The notes beneath the pieces are model-generated. The model searched no databases, had not been told where the DNA came from, and worked only from the letters and a program-made list of their open reading frames with translations. Below, piece by piece: positions 5,653 through 7,450 of a stretch of DNA of 7,450 nucleotides; the stretch's first letter is position 1, and each line of letters begins with the position of its first letter. This DNA comes from Deltaproteobacteria bacterium RIFCSPLOWO2_12_FULL_60_16 (GTDB taxonomy: Bacteria > Desulfobacterota > Binatia > UBA9968): contig MGSR01000071.1 of assembly GCA_001798565.1 (NCBI GenBank), positions 1-7,450 on the forward strand, read 5' to 3'. The position numbers and the translations under genes were made by a program.

Positions 5653-6246
5653 ATGAACCCTCTTTTGATAATTTCCATCCCACTGGTGTTGATGACCCTA
5701 GGGATGATACTGAATAGTTTTCGACTCTCATTTGACCAACCTGCAAGTTCGCCTGAGCAGGATCCTACCAAAAGAATGGCAGCTGAGAAACAAGCCTACC
5801 GCGACTTATTCAACTTCCAGAAAGATCGGTCTTTGAAACGGCAGAAAAGGGTCGGTCAGTGCGCTTGGTTGGTGCTGGTGGCGATTGTTGCGTCTTCCGG
5901 GTGGCTGTATTTGGATACGGTAAATAAAACAACAGCTTCAAAAGAAGTGGTCGCGATTCATACGCTGGCGGTCGTTGAGAGTAAAGATATCGTCCTATCT
6001 CTGACTCTTGGCGACGGGGGTAATGTCCAATACCTCATCAAATCACCAGTTGTGAATCTGGCTGTCAGCGACGGGACTAATACTCAGTATATTAAATCAC
6101 CAAAAGCGGAGACATCAAGTACCACGGCGCAAGAAGGGCCCTCAAAAGAACCTGTTCAAAACTGGCGGTTAACAAGCCTGGGAACAGCTATGAGTGTTGG
6201 GGATGCCAAAATGCCTCTTGGCATCGCTCTGAATATCTCGAAATAG
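5653..6246 (+). CDS. Unnamed two-helix membrane protein, copy 2
   Basis: This 197-aa paralogue of the minus-strand gene at 762-1301 is about 65% identical to it over the first 100 residues by hand count. It shares the N-terminal helix (3-25), the invariant block LSFDQPASSPEQDP (25-38), the basic stretch LKRQKRVGQ (61-69), the second helix (about 70-87) and the ending SVGDAKMPLGIALNI. The extra 18 residues come from an internal duplication: L117-P132 is repeated as L136-P150. The invariant juxtamembrane block is better conserved than either helix, which hints at a binding site (inference). GGAG at 5643-5646 supports the ATG. Base composition is closer to the ABM gene than to the GC-rich glycosyltransferase pair. 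Function unknown. Confidence 0.85.
   Translation: MNPLLIISIPLVLMTLGMILNSFRLSFDQPASSPEQDPTKRMAAEKQAYRDLFNFQKDRSLKRQKRVGQCAWLVLVAIVASSGWLYLDTVNKTTASKEVVAIHTLAVVESKDIVLSLTLGDGGNVQYLIKSPVVNLAVSDGTNTQYIKSPKAETSSTTAQEGPSKEPVQNWRLTSLGTAMSVGDAKMPLGIALNISK
6001..6102 (+). repeat. Tandem internal duplication within copy 2
   Basis: Codons 117-132 (6001-6048, LTLGDGGNVQYLIKSP) recur as codons 136-150 (6058-6102, LAVSDGTNTQYIKSP), with one codon missing in the second unit. About 33 of 45 aligned bases agree by hand count. The paralogue at 762-1301 has only one unit (VTLSDGSNAKYLIK), so the duplication arose after the two genes separated, or was lost in the other copy. Confidence 0.75.
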
Positions 6247-6300
6247 AGCGGATTCGATCTCCCGGGGATCTTACGCATTTAGGCGGGGAAGGAGACTCAA

Positions 6301-6795
6301 GTGGTAATGACCGTTGGCGATAAGGTCATCTATCCCAATCAGGGCCCTTGCGTTATTGGCCCGGTTGTCAAGAAATCCGTTGATGGGAGACTGGTAAGCT
6401 TCTACCAGTTGGCTCCCCTGGATGGTGGCGGCGGTGGGGTGTTTGTGCCAGTAGACAAGGCCCGGGCCATAGGTATCCGACAGCTGTTGAAGAGGTCCGA
6501 GATTCCGAAATTGCTAGGCCAGCTTAAGAAGGCATCCAGATCAGCCGGGAACTGGAAGCAGCGCGCCATGGACAACGCAAAACTGTTCGCTTCCGGATCG
6601 GCGTTTGACTTGGCTGAGATCGTTGAGTCGCTGACTGAGTTGAGCGAGACGAAGACGCTATCGCCGGGCGAGCGATATGCGCTGGATAGGGCGAGAAAGC
6701 TACTTGTTTGCGAGATCTCTGAAGTGATGGGAGAGACAAGGAGCGCGGCCGAGGAACAGATGGACAAGGCTCTCAAGGGACGGAAAGCGGGATGA
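6301..6795 (+). CDS. CarD/CdnL-family transcription regulator
   Basis: This 164-aa protein resembles CarD/CdnL regulators, which bind the RNA polymerase beta subunit and stabilise open promoter complexes. The N-terminal Tudor-like RNA polymerase-interacting domain spans about 4-55 (VGDKVIYPNQGPCVIGPV, then FVPVDKARAIGIR). The C-terminal helical DNA-binding domain spans about 60-145. It has W85 in GNWKQR, matching the tryptophan that wedges into promoter DNA in mycobacterial CarD, and the family pattern LASGSAFDLAEIVESL... followed by LSPGERYALDRARKLL. A charged tail ends the protein. The GTG at 6301 is favoured because GGAAGGAG (6287-6294) is six bases upstream; the ATG at 6307 would be 12 away. 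DGGGGG at 41-46 is an unusually Gly-rich loop. The gene lies 54 bases after copy 2 and may be co-transcribed with it. Confidence 0.9.
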   Translation: MVMTVGDKVIYPNQGPCVIGPVVKKSVDGRLVSFYQLAPLDGGGGGVFVPVDKARAIGIRQLLKRSEIPKLLGQLKKASRSAGNWKQRAMDNAKLFASGSAFDLAEIVESLTELSETKTLSPGERYALDRARKLLVCEISEVMGETRSAAEEQMDKALKGRKAG

Positions 6796-6879
6796 AGAAA
6801 CCAGAAGAAAAAGAGGGAGTGAGGCGGACAAGCGACTCGGTCGAAATCTGAATTGATTTTAACTTAAAGGGACCGAAAG

Positions 6880-7107
6880 ATGAAAGACGGCATGGAATAC
6901 AAAAACTGCCTCATTCGCGGCGAATCCTTTCAGCGAGAGAAAAATGGAACCTGGATTCCGCAATATAGCCTGGTGCGTCACGAAACGGGAAGCAAGGGAC
7001 ATGATTTTCCATCGTATCAATATCAATTCGAGGAAGCCTTCCCGACTGAAAGCGAAGCCGACGAATATGCCTTGCGAAGAGCAAGGGAGTGGGTTGATAG
7101 GAACTGA
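6880..7107 (+). CDS. Small conserved-looking hypothetical protein
   Basis: This 75-aa soluble protein carries no name I can give with confidence. It is highly charged and aromatic-rich. It begins with a likely beta part (MEYKNCLIRGESFQ, then WIPQYSLVRHETG, then YQYQFEEAF) and ends with a helix (TESEADEYALRRAREWVDRN). There are no membrane segments or signal peptide. AAAGGGA (6866-6872) is seven bases before the ATG. A second in-frame ATG at 6892 lacks a comparable site. It lies 84 bases after the CarD-type gene and 93 before the rlmL-like gene. The orderly strand-strand-helix pattern and good ribosome binding site make it a real gene despite its size. Confidence 0.72.
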   Translation: MKDGMEYKNCLIRGESFQREKNGTWIPQYSLVRHETGSKGHDFPSYQYQFEEAFPTESEADEYALRRAREWVDRN

Positions 7108-7200
7108 AAGTTGAAGATCTGAGAAGAAGGCAGATAGAAAACCCCGCCAAAAGCATGAGCCAATTGCCTGAGGCACGATCATGTTATATCACCATTCACG

Positions 7201-7450
7201 ATGGAGAAGTTTTTCGCCACTTGTCCCCGCGGCCTGGAGCAGCTCCTGGCAGAGGAGCTGCAACAACTTAAAGCGGAAAACCTTCATGCCGTAGGGGGTG
7301 GAGTCGGGTTCAGCGGTGATTTTCCTCTCTGTTACAAAGCCAATCTGGAAAGCCGCATCGCGAGCCGTATTCTGTGGCAGGTGGCAACGGACCGCTACCG
7401 CGACGAGGACGATATTTACCGCGCCGCTTACGCGCTGCCGTGGAACGACT
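7201..7450 (+). CDS. rlmL: RlmL-type 23S rRNA guanine methyltransferase, 5' part
   Basis: Only the first 83 codons are inside the window and the frame runs off the right edge. The start MEKFFATCPRGLEQLLAEEL, followed by VGGGVGFSGD, LESRIASRIL and YALPWND, matches the N-terminal region of RlmL/YcbY. That enzyme makes m2G2445 in 23S rRNA, using S-adenosylmethionine, and this part leads into its THUMP RNA-binding domain. In E. coli it is fused to an m7G2069 methyltransferase (RlmK). Whether that half exists here cannot be seen. An in-frame stop at 7156-7158 limits upstream extension. The ATG at 7201 fits the family start, though no clear Shine-Dalgarno precedes it. The wording is closest in my memory to betaproteobacterial versions. 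Confidence 0.9.
   Translation, partial: MEKFFATCPRGLEQLLAEELQQLKAENLHAVGGGVGFSGDFPLCYKANLESRIASRILWQVATDRYRDEDDIYRAAYALPWND

Noticed and set aside
6256..6270. Near-palindrome GATCTCCCGGGGATC after copy 2
   Set aside because: It has no loop to form an RNA hairpin and no T tract, and it is too short to call an operator.
6792..6851. A 19-codon frame overlapping the CarD stop as ATGA
   Set aside because: It is very short and highly charged, with no supporting evidence beyond the overlap. It is most likely chance.
7111..7140. Promoter before the rlmL-like gene (TTGAAG, 18 bases, TAGAAA)
   Set aside because: Both boxes are partial matches in a purine-rich stretch where such matches are expected by chance.
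1..7450. CRISPR array, transposase, tRNA or rRNA
   Set aside because: Reading both strands showed no regularly spaced repeats, no transposase-like protein and no cloverleaf or rRNA signature.

Overview
This window is bacterial DNA carrying eight complete protein-coding genes and the start of a ninth. No rRNA, tRNA, CRISPR array or transposase is visible. The organism looks like a Gram-negative bacterium. The truncated last gene closely resembles the RlmL rRNA methyltransferases of Proteobacteria, and its wording reminds me most of Betaproteobacteria. The SSB, the CarD-family regulator and the glycosyltransferase/GH130 pair look more like proteins from Nitrospirota, Deltaproteobacteria or Acidobacteria. 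I therefore do not assign a phylum. The window may be an accessory stretch abutting a core gene.

Layout. Positions 1-284 are an AT-rich upstream region with a candidate promoter and an imperfect GAGT-type inverted repeat leading into ssb (285-707). Convergent to ssb is a minus-strand gene for a small unnamed two-helix membrane protein (762-1301). Next comes a 456-bp gap (1302-1757) with inverted repeats and a possible 30-codon mini-ORF. It precedes a tightly coupled pair: a 762-aa GT4-type glycosyltransferase fused to an alpha-helical toroid-like domain (1758-4046), and a GH130 glycoside phosphorylase/hydrolase (4043-4984), joined by an ATGA overlap.

After the pair is an AT-rich regulatory region (about 5060-5155). 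In it a good -35 box is followed by a TTAGTT/AACTAA dyad, with further AGTTAA repeats nearby. It probably drives an ABM-type small protein (5261-5578). A strong hairpin follows, then a second copy of the two-helix membrane protein (5653-6246), now on the plus strand and carrying an internal duplication. After it come a CarD/CdnL-type RNA polymerase-binding regulator (6301-6795), a 75-aa hypothetical protein (6880-7107), and the 5' end of an rlmL-like methyltransferase gene (7201 to the edge).

How the parts fit. The GT4-toroid and GH130 genes are the clearest functional unit and probably make, remodel or recycle a mannose-type or related oligosaccharide; the substrate cannot be read from sequence. 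The most distinctive feature is the pair of paralogous membrane proteins. They lie in opposite orientation, are about 65% identical over their first 100 residues, and bracket the carbohydrate genes and the ABM gene. I do not recognise this family.
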